This document shows, one piece after another, positions 18,934-28,373 of a stretch of 64,000 bases of DNA; within the stretch, counting starts at the first letter, position 1, and each line of letters starts with the position of its first letter. The stretch spans positions 2,108,001-2,172,000 of the forward strand of contig NZ_CP042831.1 in the NCBI RefSeq assembly GCF_008000935.1. Direction: 5' to 3'. Origin of the DNA: Flavobacterium alkalisoli. GTDB lineage: Bacteria; Bacteroidota; Bacteroidia; Flavobacteriales; Flavobacteriaceae. The notes under the pieces were generated by a model. It was given only the letters and a program-made list of their open reading frames with translations, made no database searches and was not told where the DNA came from. The position numbers were made by a program, and so were the translations under genes.

Positions 18934-19845
18934 TTAAAAGAAACGGGGAGTTGTCATTTTTCCATTATTTTTAAATATTTCGTAGCGCAGGAATATCTCA
19001 TGCGAACCTGAATTGTAGTTGTTAAGGTTAGTGGTTTCAAGATCATAACCATAACCTATATTCAGGCTGTCACTAATCTGAAAATCGGCCAGTGCACTTA
19101 CTGTAGAATCCCATCTGTAAGACACTCCAACTACAAATTTTTCTAGGAACATGAAATTGGCCGAGATATCTGCCTGTAAAGGAGCTCCTTCAACGACTTT
19201 TAGAAGTGTAGAAGGCTTGAATTTAATGTCGGGGCCTAAATCAAACACATAACCACCCATTATATAATAATTGATTTTGCTTTTATATATGGCAACATCA
19301 TTATCATTGTAAACATTGGTTTCAACAAAATTAGGAACCGATAATCCTGCATATAACCTGTCTGAGTGTAAATAAACCCCTGCTCCGAAGTTGGGCTTAA
19401 ACACACTATTAAAGTTTTGAAATTGCGGATCGGCCTGATCCACAGGGTTCAGTTTATTAACATCAAGATTGAATAGATTTCCCGTGGCCTTAAATCCGAA
19501 TGACACTTTAAAGGTTTCTGAAGTGCTAATAGTGTATGAAATATCCACAGATATATTATTTTCATTAGTAGGTCCTATTTTATCGTTAACTAATGATAAT
19601 CCTAATCCCACATTGCTGTTATTAAATGGGGTATTTGCAGAGAAACAACTTGTTTCCGGTGCACCGTCAAGTCCTACCCATTGTGTACGGTACAAACCAA
19701 AAATGCTCAGGGCTCCACGTGACCCGGCATAAGCCGGGTTTATATTTATTGTATTGTACATATACTGTGTAAACTGTGCATTTTGTTGTGCATAGCCCAC
19801 AATAGCTGTGAGCATCAAAACCAAAGTAAATATTTTTGTTTTCAT
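18934..19845 (-). CDS. PorP/SprF family T9SS outer-membrane protein
   Basis: This 303-residue protein has a signal peptide (LMLTAIVGYAQ) and the family start QNAQFTQYMYNTININPAYAGSRGAL, followed by RTQWVGLDGAPET and a strand-rich body ending TTPRFF. It is closer to the copy at 3052 than to that at 6095. It sits 104 bp downstream of the 2275-residue adhesin and 11 bp upstream of the PorE-like gene, so it is probably the adhesin's dedicated outer-membrane partner. The terminal aromatic residue is typical of an outer-membrane barrel. The 104-bp gap holds no gene and no strong hairpin. Confidence 0.9.
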   Translation of the reverse strand: MKTKIFTLVLMLTAIVGYAQQNAQFTQYMYNTININPAYAGSRGALSIFGLYRTQWVGLDGAPETSCFSANTPFNNSNVGLGLSLVNDKIGPTNENNISVDISYTISTSETFKVSFGFKATGNLFNLDVNKLNPVDQADPQFQNFNSVFKPNFGAGVYLHSDRLYAGLSVPNFVETNVYNDNDVAIYKSKINYYIMGGYVFDLGPDIKFKPSTLLKVVEGAPLQADISANFMFLEKFVVGVSYRWDSTVSALADFQISDSLNIGYGYDLETTNLNNYNSGSHEIFLRYEIFKNNGKMTTPRFF

Positions 19846-19949
19846 AATATGTTCAATTAATTAATTCCACATTCCTTTTTTAATCTTATCGGAGTGCCTT
19901 ACTAACCGGCTTAAACACAGATTTTAGTTAATTGTAAGGACGGTTTATT

Positions 19950-22900
19950 TTACCTCGAAAGGAATAAATAACCGGTTTTATTATGCGTTTGAGTTGTGCC
20001 TTTAGCATCTACGGAAGTATAATTAAGAATGTAGAAGTAAGTTCCTGTTGGAAGGCCCTCAGACTTATTAACTGTTGTTCTTCCTCTTGAAATACCGTCA
20101 AATGCATTAGAGGTATTGTTATAATTTCTGGTTTCAAATACCAGTATTCCCCAACGGTTGTAAATCTCGATGTTGTTATCGGGGTAGCAGTTAGTGTTAT
20201 CAATGTTGTCTATTACAAAGACTTCATTTATACCATCTCCGTTAGGAGAGAAAGCATTATGTACCAGTATTGGGTCACATTCAAGTATTTTACAATTATC
20301 CAGTACACCAAGTTTCAGGTTTAAACTCGGACAAGTTTCACCTCTGTATATATAATCAAATGTATAGTCTCCAATGGCAAGCCCGTAGACTTCAATATAA
20401 CTGCCTCTGTCAATCGGAATGTTATTATTAGTACCTATCCATGTACCATCTCTTGGGGTATCCTGATCTACAAAATCAAATAAATTAACAGGTTCTGTCT
20501 CTTCGTTACATGCTGTGCCTTCAAATCGTTTTATATTTGAATCATCCTGAAGAACAGTTATTGTTTGTACTAATGTGGTAACATTACCGGCACAGTCAGA
20601 CAAAGTATAGGTTCTTGTTACTATAAATGGTGCGCCTACACATCCGGTATCTCCGTTATCGGTGTCATCTATTGTTATGTTCACAAAATCGCTACAGTTA
20701 TCACTTACATCAGTTACTGCACCGGGATCAGGAACCGGAATGTCTGATATATTCTCTAAATCATCAATATCTGCCGGAGCTGTACCTGTTGGAGGTGTGG
20801 TATCCATGACTGTTATAATCTGAGTATAATTGGAACTATTGCTGGAACAGTCGGTAATTGTCCATATACGTGTCAATATGTAATCAGAGGCACAGTCAGT
20901 ATCAGTTCTTATCTCTTCAAATGTGATAACCACATCATCCGGGTTACAGTTGTCAGATGAGGTTATAGTTGCTGGTTCAGGAACTTCATCACAGGATACT
21001 GTTAGGTCTTCAGGTAAATTTCCGGTAAATGCAGGAGGAGTAGTATCCTGTATGGTTATTACCTGAGTAAATACAGCCGAGACATTACCGCATTCATCTG
21101 TAGCAATCCAGGTATTAGTATAAGTACCGGCATTAGCACATCCTGAGGAAACAAACTCTCCATAATTTTTTGTATAAGCAAATACTCCCTCACAATTATC
21201 AGTCGCTATAGGTTGTACTTGCAGAGCTGCTTCAAGCCCTTCTGTATTGCTACATTCAAGGGTTACGTCAAACTCTTGAGATTCAGTAATCCAAACCGGA
21301 GCGGTAGTATCCTCTATAGTGATTATTTGGATAAATGCTTCCGATACGTTACCACATTGGTCTGTAGCTGTCCAGATATTAGTATAAGTACCGGTACTTG
21401 CACACCCTGATGAAACAAATTCACCTTCAGTTTTGGTATAGGCAATCTCGCCTTCGCAGTTGTCGGTTGCCATAGGCTGCTGGCCTTGAGCTGCTGCTAA
21501 CCCGTCAGGGTCGCTGCACTCTAAAGTGATGTCAAGTTCAGAAGAAGAAGTTGACCAAATAGGGGCTGTTGTATCTTCTATGGTGATTATCTGAGTAAAC
21601 ACTTCCGACACGTTCCCGCACTCATCGGTGGCTACCCAGGTGTTGGTATAGCTACCCGCGTTGTTACAGCCTGAGGACACGAAAGAGCCTTCAGTTTTTG
21701 TATAGGCAATCTCACCTTCGCAGTTGTCGCTTGCCACAGGCTGCTGTGCCTGTGCTGCGGCCAACCCGTCAGGGTCGCTGCATTCCAAAGTAACATTCAG
21801 CTCTTCAGCTACAGTATTCCATACCGGGGCTGTTGTATCTTCAATTGTGATTATCTGAGTAAACACTTCCGACACGTTCCCGCACTCATCAGTTGCTACC
21901 CAGGTGTTGGTGTAGCTACCCGCGTTGTTACAGCCTGAGGACACGAAGCTGCCTTCAGTTTTGGTGTAGCTAATCTCGCCTTCGCAGTTGTCACTGGCCA
22001 CAGGCTGCTGGGCCTGTGCAGAAGCTAGTCCACTAATATCGTTACATTCCAGAGTAACATTCAGCTCTTCAGCTATAGTACTCCAAACCGGGGCTGTTGT
22101 ATCTTCAATTGTGATTATCTGAGTAAACACTTCCGAGAGGTTGCCACACTCATCGGTTGCTACCCAGGTGTTGGTGTAGCTACCCGCGTTGTTACAGCCT
22201 GAGGACACAAACGATCCTTCTGTTTTGGTATAGGCAATCTCACCTTCACAGTTATCGGTTGCCATAGGTTGCTGGCCTTGAGCTGTTGCCAACCCGTCAG
22301 GGTCGCTACACTCTAAAGTAATGTCAAGTTCGGAAGAAGAAGTTGACCATACCGGAGCGGTAGTATCTTCAATTGTTATGATCTGAGTAAACACTTCCGA
22401 CACGTTCCCACACTCATCGGTGGCTACCCATGTGTTGGTGTAGCTGCCTGCATTGTTACAGCCTGAGGACACGAAAGACCCTTCAGTTTTTGTGTAGCTA
22501 ATCTCACCTTCGCAGTTGTCGCTTGCCACAGGCTGCTGGGCCTGTGCTGCGGCCAACCCTTCAGGGTCGCTGCATTCCAGAGTAACATTCAGCTCTTCAG
22601 CGACTGTGTTCCAAACCGGAGCAGTAGTATCTTCAATTGTGATTATCTGAGTAAACACTTCCGACACGTTCCCACACTCATCGGTTGCTATCCATGTGTT
22701 GGTGTAGCTACCGGCATTGTTACAGCCTGAGGACATGAAAGACCCTTCAGTTTTTGTGTAGCTAATCTCGCCTTCGCAGTTGTCGGTTGCCACAGGCTGC
22801 TGTGCCTGTGCTGCAGCTAACCCGTCAGGGTCGCTGCATTCCAATGTTACATTTAGTTCGGATGAAGAAGTTGACCAAACCGGAGCAGTAGTATCTTCAA

Positions 22901-25900
22901 TTGTTATGATCTGAGTAAACACTTCCGACACGTTCCCACACTCATCGGTGGCTACCCAGGTGTTGGTATAGCTACCGGCGTTGTTACAGCCTGAGGATGC
23001 GAAAGACCCTTCAGTTTTGGTATAGGCAATCTCACCTTCGCAGTTGTCCGAAGCCACAGGCTGTTGGGCCTGAGCATAAGTGAGTCCACTAATATCGTTA
23101 CATTCCAGAGTAAAATTCAGCTCTTCAGCGACTGTGTTCCAAACCGGAGCTGTTGTATCTTCAATTGTGATTATTTGTGTAAATACTTCCGACACGTTCC
23201 CGCACCCATCGGTTGCTACCCAGGTGTTGGTGTAGCTACCCGCGTTGTTACATACTGAGGACACGAAAGACCCTTCAGTTTTGGTATATGCAATCTCACC
23301 TTCGCAGTTGTCGCTTGCCACAGGCTGTTGTGCCTGTGCTGCTGCTAACCCGTCAGGGTCGCTGCACTCTAAAGTGATGTCCAGCTCTGATGAAGCTGTA
23401 CTCCAAACCGGAGCAGTAGTATCTTCAATTGTTATGATCTGAGTAAACACTTCCGATACGTTCCCGCACTCATCGGTGGCTACCCAGGTGTTTGTGTAGG
23501 TACCCGCGTTGTTACAGCCTGAGGATGCGAAAGACCCTTCAGTTTTGGTATATGCAATCTCACCCTCGCAGTTGTCGCTTGCCACAGGTTGCTGGTCCTG
23601 TGCTGCGACCAACCCGTCAGGGTCACTACACTCTAAAGTAATGTCAAGTTCGGATGAAGAAGTTGACCATACCGGAGCTGTTGTATCTTCAATTGTGATT
23701 ATCTGAGTAAACACTTCCGACACGTTCCCACACTCATCGGTTGCTACCCAGGTGTTGGTGTAGCTACCGGCGTTGTTACAGCCTGAGGATGCGAAAGACC
23801 CTTCAGTTTTGGTATAGCTAATCTCACCTTCGCAGTTGTCCGAAGCCATAGGCTGCTGGGCCTGTGCTGCGGCCAACCCGTCAGGGTCGCTGCACTCTAA
23901 AGTGATGTCCAGCTCTGATGAAGCTGTACTCCAAACCGGAGCGGTAGTGTCTTCAATTGTTATGATTTGTGTAAATACTTCCGACACGTTCCCGCACCCA
24001 TCAGTCGCTACCCAGGTGTTGGTATAGCTACCCGCGTTGTTACATCCTGAGGATACGAAAGACCCTTCAGTTTTGGTGTAGGCAATCTCGCCTTCGCAGT
24101 TGTCGCTTGCCACAGGCTGCTGGCCCTGTGCTGCGGCCAACCCGTCAGGGTCGCTGCATTCCAATGTAACATTTAGTTCGGATGAAGAAGTTGACCAAAC
24201 CGGAGCAGTAGTATCTTCGATTGTTATGATCTGTGTAAACACTTCCGACACGTTCCCGCACTCATCAGTGGCTACCCAGGTGTTGGTATAGCTACCCGCG
24301 TTGTTACATCCTGAGGATGCGAAAGACCCTTCAGTTTTGGTGTAGGTAATCTCACCTTCGCAGTTGTCGCTTGCCACAGGCTGTTGTGCCTGAGCAGAAG
24401 CGAGTCCACTAATATCGTTACATTCCAGAGTAACATCTAGTTCGGATGAAGCAGTTGACCAAACCGGAGCAGTAGTATCTTCAATTGTGATTATCTGTGT
24501 AAACACTTCCGACACGTTTCCACACTCATCGGTGGCTACCCAGGTGTTGGTGTAGGTACCCGCGTTGTTACAGCCTGAGGATGCGAAAGACCCTTCAGTT
24601 TTGGTGTAGCTAATCTCGCCTTGGCAGTTGTCACTGGCCATAGGCTGCTGGGCTTGTGCTGCGGCCAACCCGTCAGGGTCGCTGCATTCCAGAGTAACAT
24701 TCAGCTCTTCAGCTACAGTATTCCATACCGGGGCTGTTGTATCTTCAATTGTGATTATTTGTGTAAATACTTCCGATACATTGCCGCACCCATCGGTGGC
24801 TACCCAGGTGTTGGTATAGCTACCCGCGTTGTTACAGCCTGAGGACACGAAGCTGCCTTCAGTTTTTGTATAGGCAATCTCACCTTCGCAGTTGTCACTG
24901 GCCACTGGCTGCTGGGCCTGAGCAGAAGTAAGTCCACTAATATCGTTACATTCCAGAGTAACATTCAGATCTTCAGCTACAGTATTCCATACCGGAGCAG
25001 TAGTATCTTCAATTGTGATTATCTGAGTAAACACTTCCGATACGTTACCACACTCATCGGTGCCTACCCAGGTATTGGTGTAGCTACCCGCGTTGTTACA
25101 GCCTGAGGACACGAAGCTGCCTTCAGTTTTGGTATATGCAATCTCGCCTTCGCAGTTGTCGCTTGCCACAGGCTGTTGGGCCTGAGCAGAAGTAAGTCCA
25201 CTAATATCGTTACATTCCAGAGTAACATTCAGCTCTTCAGCTACAGTATTCCATACCGGGGCTGTTGTATCTTCAATTGTGATTATCTGAGTAAACACTT
25301 CCGACACGTTCCCGCACCCATCGGTGGCTACCCAGGTGTTGGTATAGCTACCCGCGTTGTTACAGCCTGAGGACACGAAAGAGCCTTCAGTTTTGGTGTA
25401 GGCAATCTCGCCTTCGCAGTTGTCACTGGCCACTGGCTGCTGGGCCTGTGCTGCAGCTAACCCCTCAGGGTCACTGCATTCCAGTGTTACATCTAAAACC
25501 TGTGCTGCTGTTGTCCAACTTGGCGGAGTTATATCCTGAACGGTTATTGTTTGGCTTACAGGTAGTGATTCATTATCACAAGCATCTTTAGCAATCCAGG
25601 TTCGTGTTATCGAATAAGTACCCGGACAGGAACCGGGAGTATTTACATCTGTATATGTTAATGAACTAACTGACCTAGTGTTGTCAGTAGCTGTGGCCTG
25701 CGTAAAGTTTGGTACTTCAGGACAGTTAATTGTTGTAGGGGCGGGTAGGGGGTCAATAACCGGTTTAACTGTATCTCCGTTTTCTATAGTTACCGATAAT
25801 GATTTTGTACAATTATTATCGTCGGTAACTGTAACAGTATAGGTTCCGGGAGAAACATCTGCCAAATCTTTTGTTGTGGCACCTGTGTTCCATAAATAGG

Positions 25901-26777
25901 TATAGTCCGGAGTTCCTCCGGAGACATTTAATGTGATGGAAGATGTACCGCCACTACAGCCCACAATTGTATGTGTTTCGCTCAACATTAATTCTGCCGG
26001 CTGAACGATTTGAAGGATGTAGGAGTTTGAGATGTTTTGAGAATCGGTAACCGTCAGTTTTGCAGTGTTATTAGCTGTAGTATATACATAGGTGGGATTA
26101 GGAGAGGTTGAATCTGGAGCACCACCATCATTTAAAAAATCCCATGCAAAAGTATAGGGTGGTTTACCACCGTTTGTAGTAGACATAAAGTTTACTGTAG
26201 TACTTGATCCAACAGTACATGCTGTATAAGTAAACTGTACAGCCAGTGGTTTAGAAATGGTAATAGCATTTGTATAATCACACTGGGCATTTGAGAAACT
26301 ATTACACTGATAGTTTGGTCCGGGGTTATTACTACTGCTTGTTTTCCATGCTATTATTGTGTTTGTAAGATCTAACTCGTCGCCACAAACCCAATCAAAA
26401 GGGCCATACAATAACTTTATATTGCTTCCGGGAACAATCTGTCCCAAATAGACATTAAGAAAGGTGGTCACTCCACCTATATTTAAATCGGCATTTAGCT
26501 GTGCATAGTAGACACTTGAATTTGCGTTTGAAGTGTAATTCAGGTAAATATATACCTGCTGCACATCTCCAATCGTACAGGGAGTGTTTCCTATGGGAGT
26601 TCCGTCTACACCGGAGAGGCTCAGGTATACATCTGTTAATGTGTAGTTGTTAGATGTACAGTCAAAACCACATGTTCTTAAATCAACCTGTGAAAACGAA
26701 AAATGGATATTAAACAGTAATATTAGTGTTATAAAAGCATATTTAATATTTTTCAAAAAGATGGTAATGTTCTTCAT
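19950..26777 (-). CDS. Giant T9SS type B adhesin with 17 tandem 88-residue repeats
   Basis: The product is 2275 residues. After a signal peptide (LLFNIHFSFSQ) come an N-terminal beta domain, a PKD domain (FAWDFLNDGGAPDS), one SprB-type repeat (GGTPDYTYLWNTGATT) and a HYR-like unit. Then 17 copies of an 88-residue HYR/Ig-like unit run with little change; each has LECSDPDGLAAAQAQQP, DNCEGEI, YTKTEGSF, SSGCNNAGSYTNTW, DECGNVSEVFTQ and IEDTTAPVW. Two looser units follow, then the type B sorting domain (HNAFSPNGDGINEVF, IYNRWGILVFETRNY, LPTGTYFYIL). Two conserved Cys pairs per unit suggest disulphide-braced stalk domains. PorP and PorE-like genes follow. The role is inferred as a long surface stalk or adhesin. 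Repeat number may vary between strains or be misassembled. Confidence 0.88.
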   Translation of the reverse strand: MKNITIFLKNIKYAFITLILLFNIHFSFSQVDLRTCGFDCTSNNYTLTDVYLSLSGVDGTPIGNTPCTIGDVQQVYIYLNYTSNANSSVYYAQLNADLNIGGVTTFLNVYLGQIVPGSNIKLLYGPFDWVCGDELDLTNTIIAWKTSSSNNPGPNYQCNSFSNAQCDYTNAITISKPLAVQFTYTACTVGSSTTVNFMSTTNGGKPPYTFAWDFLNDGGAPDSTSPNPTYVYTTANNTAKLTVTDSQNISNSYILQIVQPAELMLSETHTIVGCSGGTSSITLNVSGGTPDYTYLWNTGATTKDLADVSPGTYTVTVTDDNNCTKSLSVTIENGDTVKPVIDPLPAPTTINCPEVPNFTQATATDNTRSVSSLTYTDVNTPGSCPGTYSITRTWIAKDACDNESLPVSQTITVQDITPPSWTTAAQVLDVTLECSDPEGLAAAQAQQPVASDNCEGEIAYTKTEGSFVSSGCNNAGSYTNTWVATDGCGNVSEVFTQIITIEDTTAPVWNTVAEELNVTLECNDISGLTSAQAQQPVASDNCEGEIAYTKTEGSFVSSGCNNAGSYTNTWVGTDECGNVSEVFTQIITIEDTTAPVWNTVAEDLNVTLECNDISGLTSAQAQQPVASDNCEGEIAYTKTEGSFVSSGCNNAGSYTNTWVATDGCGNVSEVFTQIITIEDTTAPVWNTVAEELNVTLECSDPDGLAAAQAQQPMASDNCQGEISYTKTEGSFASSGCNNAGTYTNTWVATDECGNVSEVFTQIITIEDTTAPVWSTASSELDVTLECNDISGLASAQAQQPVASDNCEGEITYTKTEGSFASSGCNNAGSYTNTWVATDECGNVSEVFTQIITIEDTTAPVWSTSSSELNVTLECSDPDGLAAAQGQQPVASDNCEGEIAYTKTEGSFVSSGCNNAGSYTNTWVATDGCGNVSEVFTQIITIEDTTAPVWSTASSELDITLECSDPDGLAAAQAQQPMASDNCEGEISYTKTEGSFASSGCNNAGSYTNTWVATDECGNVSEVFTQIITIEDTTAPVWSTSSSELDITLECSDPDGLVAAQDQQPVASDNCEGEIAYTKTEGSFASSGCNNAGTYTNTWVATDECGNVSEVFTQIITIEDTTAPVWSTASSELDITLECSDPDGLAAAQAQQPVASDNCEGEIAYTKTEGSFVSSVCNNAGSYTNTWVATDGCGNVSEVFTQIITIEDTTAPVWNTVAEELNFTLECNDISGLTYAQAQQPVASDNCEGEIAYTKTEGSFASSGCNNAGSYTNTWVATDECGNVSEVFTQIITIEDTTAPVWSTSSSELNVTLECSDPDGLAAAQAQQPVATDNCEGEISYTKTEGSFMSSGCNNAGSYTNTWIATDECGNVSEVFTQIITIEDTTAPVWNTVAEELNVTLECSDPEGLAAAQAQQPVASDNCEGEISYTKTEGSFVSSGCNNAGSYTNTWVATDECGNVSEVFTQIITIEDTTAPVWSTSSSELDITLECSDPDGLATAQGQQPMATDNCEGEIAYTKTEGSFVSSGCNNAGSYTNTWVATDECGNLSEVFTQIITIEDTTAPVWSTIAEELNVTLECNDISGLASAQAQQPVASDNCEGEISYTKTEGSFVSSGCNNAGSYTNTWVATDECGNVSEVFTQIITIEDTTAPVWNTVAEELNVTLECSDPDGLAAAQAQQPVASDNCEGEIAYTKTEGSFVSSGCNNAGSYTNTWVATDECGNVSEVFTQIITIEDTTAPIWSTSSSELDITLECSDPDGLAAAQGQQPMATDNCEGEIAYTKTEGEFVSSGCASTGTYTNIWTATDQCGNVSEAFIQIITIEDTTAPVWITESQEFDVTLECSNTEGLEAALQVQPIATDNCEGVFAYTKNYGEFVSSGCANAGTYTNTWIATDECGNVSAVFTQVITIQDTTPPAFTGNLPEDLTVSCDEVPEPATITSSDNCNPDDVVITFEEIRTDTDCASDYILTRIWTITDCSSNSSNYTQIITVMDTTPPTGTAPADIDDLENISDIPVPDPGAVTDVSDNCSDFVNITIDDTDNGDTGCVGAPFIVTRTYTLSDCAGNVTTLVQTITVLQDDSNIKRFEGTACNEETEPVNLFDFVDQDTPRDGTWIGTNNNIPIDRGSYIEVYGLAIGDYTFDYIYRGETCPSLNLKLGVLDNCKILECDPILVHNAFSPNGDGINEVFVIDNIDNTNCYPDNNIEIYNRWGILVFETRNYNNTSNAFDGISRGRTTVNKSEGLPTGTYFYILNYTSVDAKGTTQTHNKTGYLFLSR
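21027..25514 (-). repeat. 17 x 264-bp in-frame tandem repeat array
   Basis: The array measures exactly 4488 bp, 17 units of 264 bp, counted from the encoded units. Units 1-15 are nearly identical in protein and very close in DNA; units 16 and 17, at the C-terminal side, have drifted (SSGCASTGTYTNIW, VQPIATDNCEGVF). Two alternating front sequences (NDISGL and SDPDGL; VAEELN and SSSELD) are shuffled among units, as expected from unequal recombination and gene conversion. Confidence 0.95.
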
Positions 26778-27102
26778 AATCTTCCGGTATTAAATATTGT
26801 GTACTATTTTTTTGATACTAGGTGCTTTTAATCGTGTTGTTATGGATTAAAAAGCGGTTTCATTTATTAAGCTTATTGACGTACTTGTTACACTAAAAAA
26901 ATGATTAATTTTTTCAGCAACAGAGTTTTAAAATACTTACAAAAAGAATTTTTCAGGGTGGTGTTGGCGTAATCTTATTTAATCTTTTTTTAACTTTTAT
27001 TCTAAAAAAGATTTAATTAATAATTGGATTTTTAAGTACTTATTTATTTAAATATTGATTAAAAAGTATACATCAAATTTAAATTTTAAATAATTATTAA
27101 AT

Positions 27103-27139
27103 AATGATGCTCATCATTTTAATAAGTGATTTCCATCAC
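27103..27139. promoter_or_regulatory. Tandem Fnr-like palindromes
   Basis: Two sites are present: AATGATGCTCATCATT (27103-27118) and GTGATTTCCATCAC (27126-27139). Both have TGAT-N4-ATCA, with flanking bases also symmetric, and their centres are 22 bp apart, about two helical turns. They lie ~330 bp before the adhesin start at 26777 and beside a gene for a regulator with a Crp/Fnr-type output domain. Regulation by that protein is inference. Confidence 0.5.
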
Positions 27140-27209
27140 ATTTTCTAATATCTAAATAGTATAAAAATCATTTTTTTAGAAATTTTTAAGGAATATTTAA
27201 TAAGAAAAA

Positions 27210-27242
27210 AAATGGAAGTCAATTAGTTTTTGACTTCCATTT
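27210..27242 (-). terminator. Terminator of the two-component operon
   Basis: A 13-bp stem, AAATGGAAGTCAA (27210-27222) and TTGACTTCCATTT (27230-27242), has a 7-nt loop. A run of A's at 27203-27209 becomes a T run on the minus strand, so it ends transcription from the kinase/regulator operon. Confidence 0.8.
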
Positions 27243-27326
27243 CTACATGAAATTTTATCTTATAAAATAGAGGATTAAAAGAAAAGCAATGAAAACAAAG
27301 GATAAATGCGATGGAGCAATTGTTAA

Positions 27327-28373
27327 TTAGTTTTTTAGCGTATTTAACTTATCGAAATTGATTATAAGGAGTGCGCCTGCATTTTTTTCGATAAGGCCTT
27401 CGGCCTTAAAATCACTTAATGTGCGACTTACTGTTTCGGGAGAAGTGCCTGATAATGCCGCAAGATTATCACGAGTAATTTTTACTGAATTATCACCATT
27501 ATCATTTTGTTCCGCCATTTTTATGATGGCTTCGGCAATCCTTTTTCTAACCGACATATAAGCAATCTGTAAAAGACGCTGCTCTTTTTCCCTGATGTTT
27601 CGGGTTAATATTTTAATGAATTTTGCACCTATATCGGGATGTAAAAATAAAAGCCTGTCCAGTTGTTCAATAGGTAAGAAACTTAACGTTGTGGCTTCCA
27701 GTGCAATGGCGGTATCGCTATAACAGTCTATAGATATAATGTTTAGATCAAGATACTCTCCTTCTCTATATATACCGGTTATTAGCTCCCTTCCTTCTTT
27801 GGTATGTTTTACGGTCTTTACTTTTCCGCTTATAATGTAATATATACCTGTTACGCGATCGCCTTCATAATGTATATATTGATTTGTTTTATATTCTCTG
27901 CTGCTTCGCTCCAGCATTTTTTCTTTAAGCTCGGTAAGTCCATTTTTGTTTGAGATTAAAGAATTAAGACTTTCAGCAGTATGTCCATAGTATAATTGCT
28001 GAGCATCCCTTTTTTTGATGCGGCATTCTATGGCACGAAGCAGTTCTGCATCATCAAAAGGCTTAGTGAGATAATCATCGGCTCCCAGTTCCATCCCTTT
28101 TCTGATATCCGATTTATCTGCCTTAGCGGTTAGAAATATAAATGGTATAGTTTGGGTTTCAGGATTTTTATTGAGAATGTACAATACACCGTAGCCATCC
28201 AGTTCCGGCATCATTATATCACATAATATAATATCAGGCTTATTTTTAAGAGCCTTATCTATACCGATTTTTCCATTAATGGCAGTATCTACTTCATATC
28301 CCGAAAGGGTTAGTACCTCAATAATGTTTTCCCTTATACTGTCATTGTCTTCTATAATAAGCACCCTAATCAT
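27327..28373 (-). CDS. Response regulator with Crp/Fnr-type output domain
   Basis: This is a 348-residue protein with a receiver domain at residues 1-120: acidic pocket IIEDND, phospho-acceptor D52 in ILCDIMMPELDGYG, and the FLTAKADKSD lysine loop. A cyclic-nucleotide-binding-like beta roll follows (residues ~150-250, NQYIHYEGDRVTGIYYIISGKVK), then a Crp-type winged helix near the C terminus (NLAALSGTSPETVSRTLSDF). A receiver fused to a Crp/Fnr module lets phosphorylation, rather than a small ligand alone, drive promoter binding. The gene overlaps the kinase gene by 4 bp, so the pair is translationally coupled. No Fe-S cysteine cluster is visible, so direct oxygen sensing as in Fnr is unlikely. 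Targets are not known; nearby TGAT-N4-ATCA sites are candidates. Confidence 0.9.
   Translation of the reverse strand: MIRVLIIEDNDSIRENIIEVLTLSGYEVDTAINGKIGIDKALKNKPDIILCDIMMPELDGYGVLYILNKNPETQTIPFIFLTAKADKSDIRKGMELGADDYLTKPFDDAELLRAIECRIKKRDAQQLYYGHTAESLNSLISNKNGLTELKEKMLERSSREYKTNQYIHYEGDRVTGIYYIISGKVKTVKHTKEGRELITGIYREGEYLDLNIISIDCYSDTAIALEATTLSFLPIEQLDRLLFLHPDIGAKFIKILTRNIREKEQRLLQIAYMSVRKRIAEAIIKMAEQNDNGDNSVKITRDNLAALSGTSPETVSRTLSDFKAEGLIEKNAGALLIINFDKLNTLKN

Larger units (their letters stand above)
26778..27326. other. AT-rich intergenic regulatory region
   Basis: This 549-bp gap has no gene. It holds a terminator at 27210-27242 for the response-regulator gene, then, on the adhesin side of that terminator, two Fnr-like palindromes at 27103-27139. 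The rest is very AT-rich, probably the promoter and leader of the 2275-residue adhesin. I found no convincing TAnnTTTG box near its start. Confidence 0.6.

Noticed and set aside
21213..25370. Many 60-75-codon open frames on the plus strand through the repeat array
   Set aside because: They recur with the 264-bp period, lie antisense to the adhesin repeats and have no start-site or domain evidence; they are by-products of the repeat's codon composition.
21027..25514. Regular repeats that could suggest a CRISPR or satellite array
   Set aside because: Units are 264 bp, contiguous, in frame and coding; there are no short repeats with unique spacers and no cas genes.
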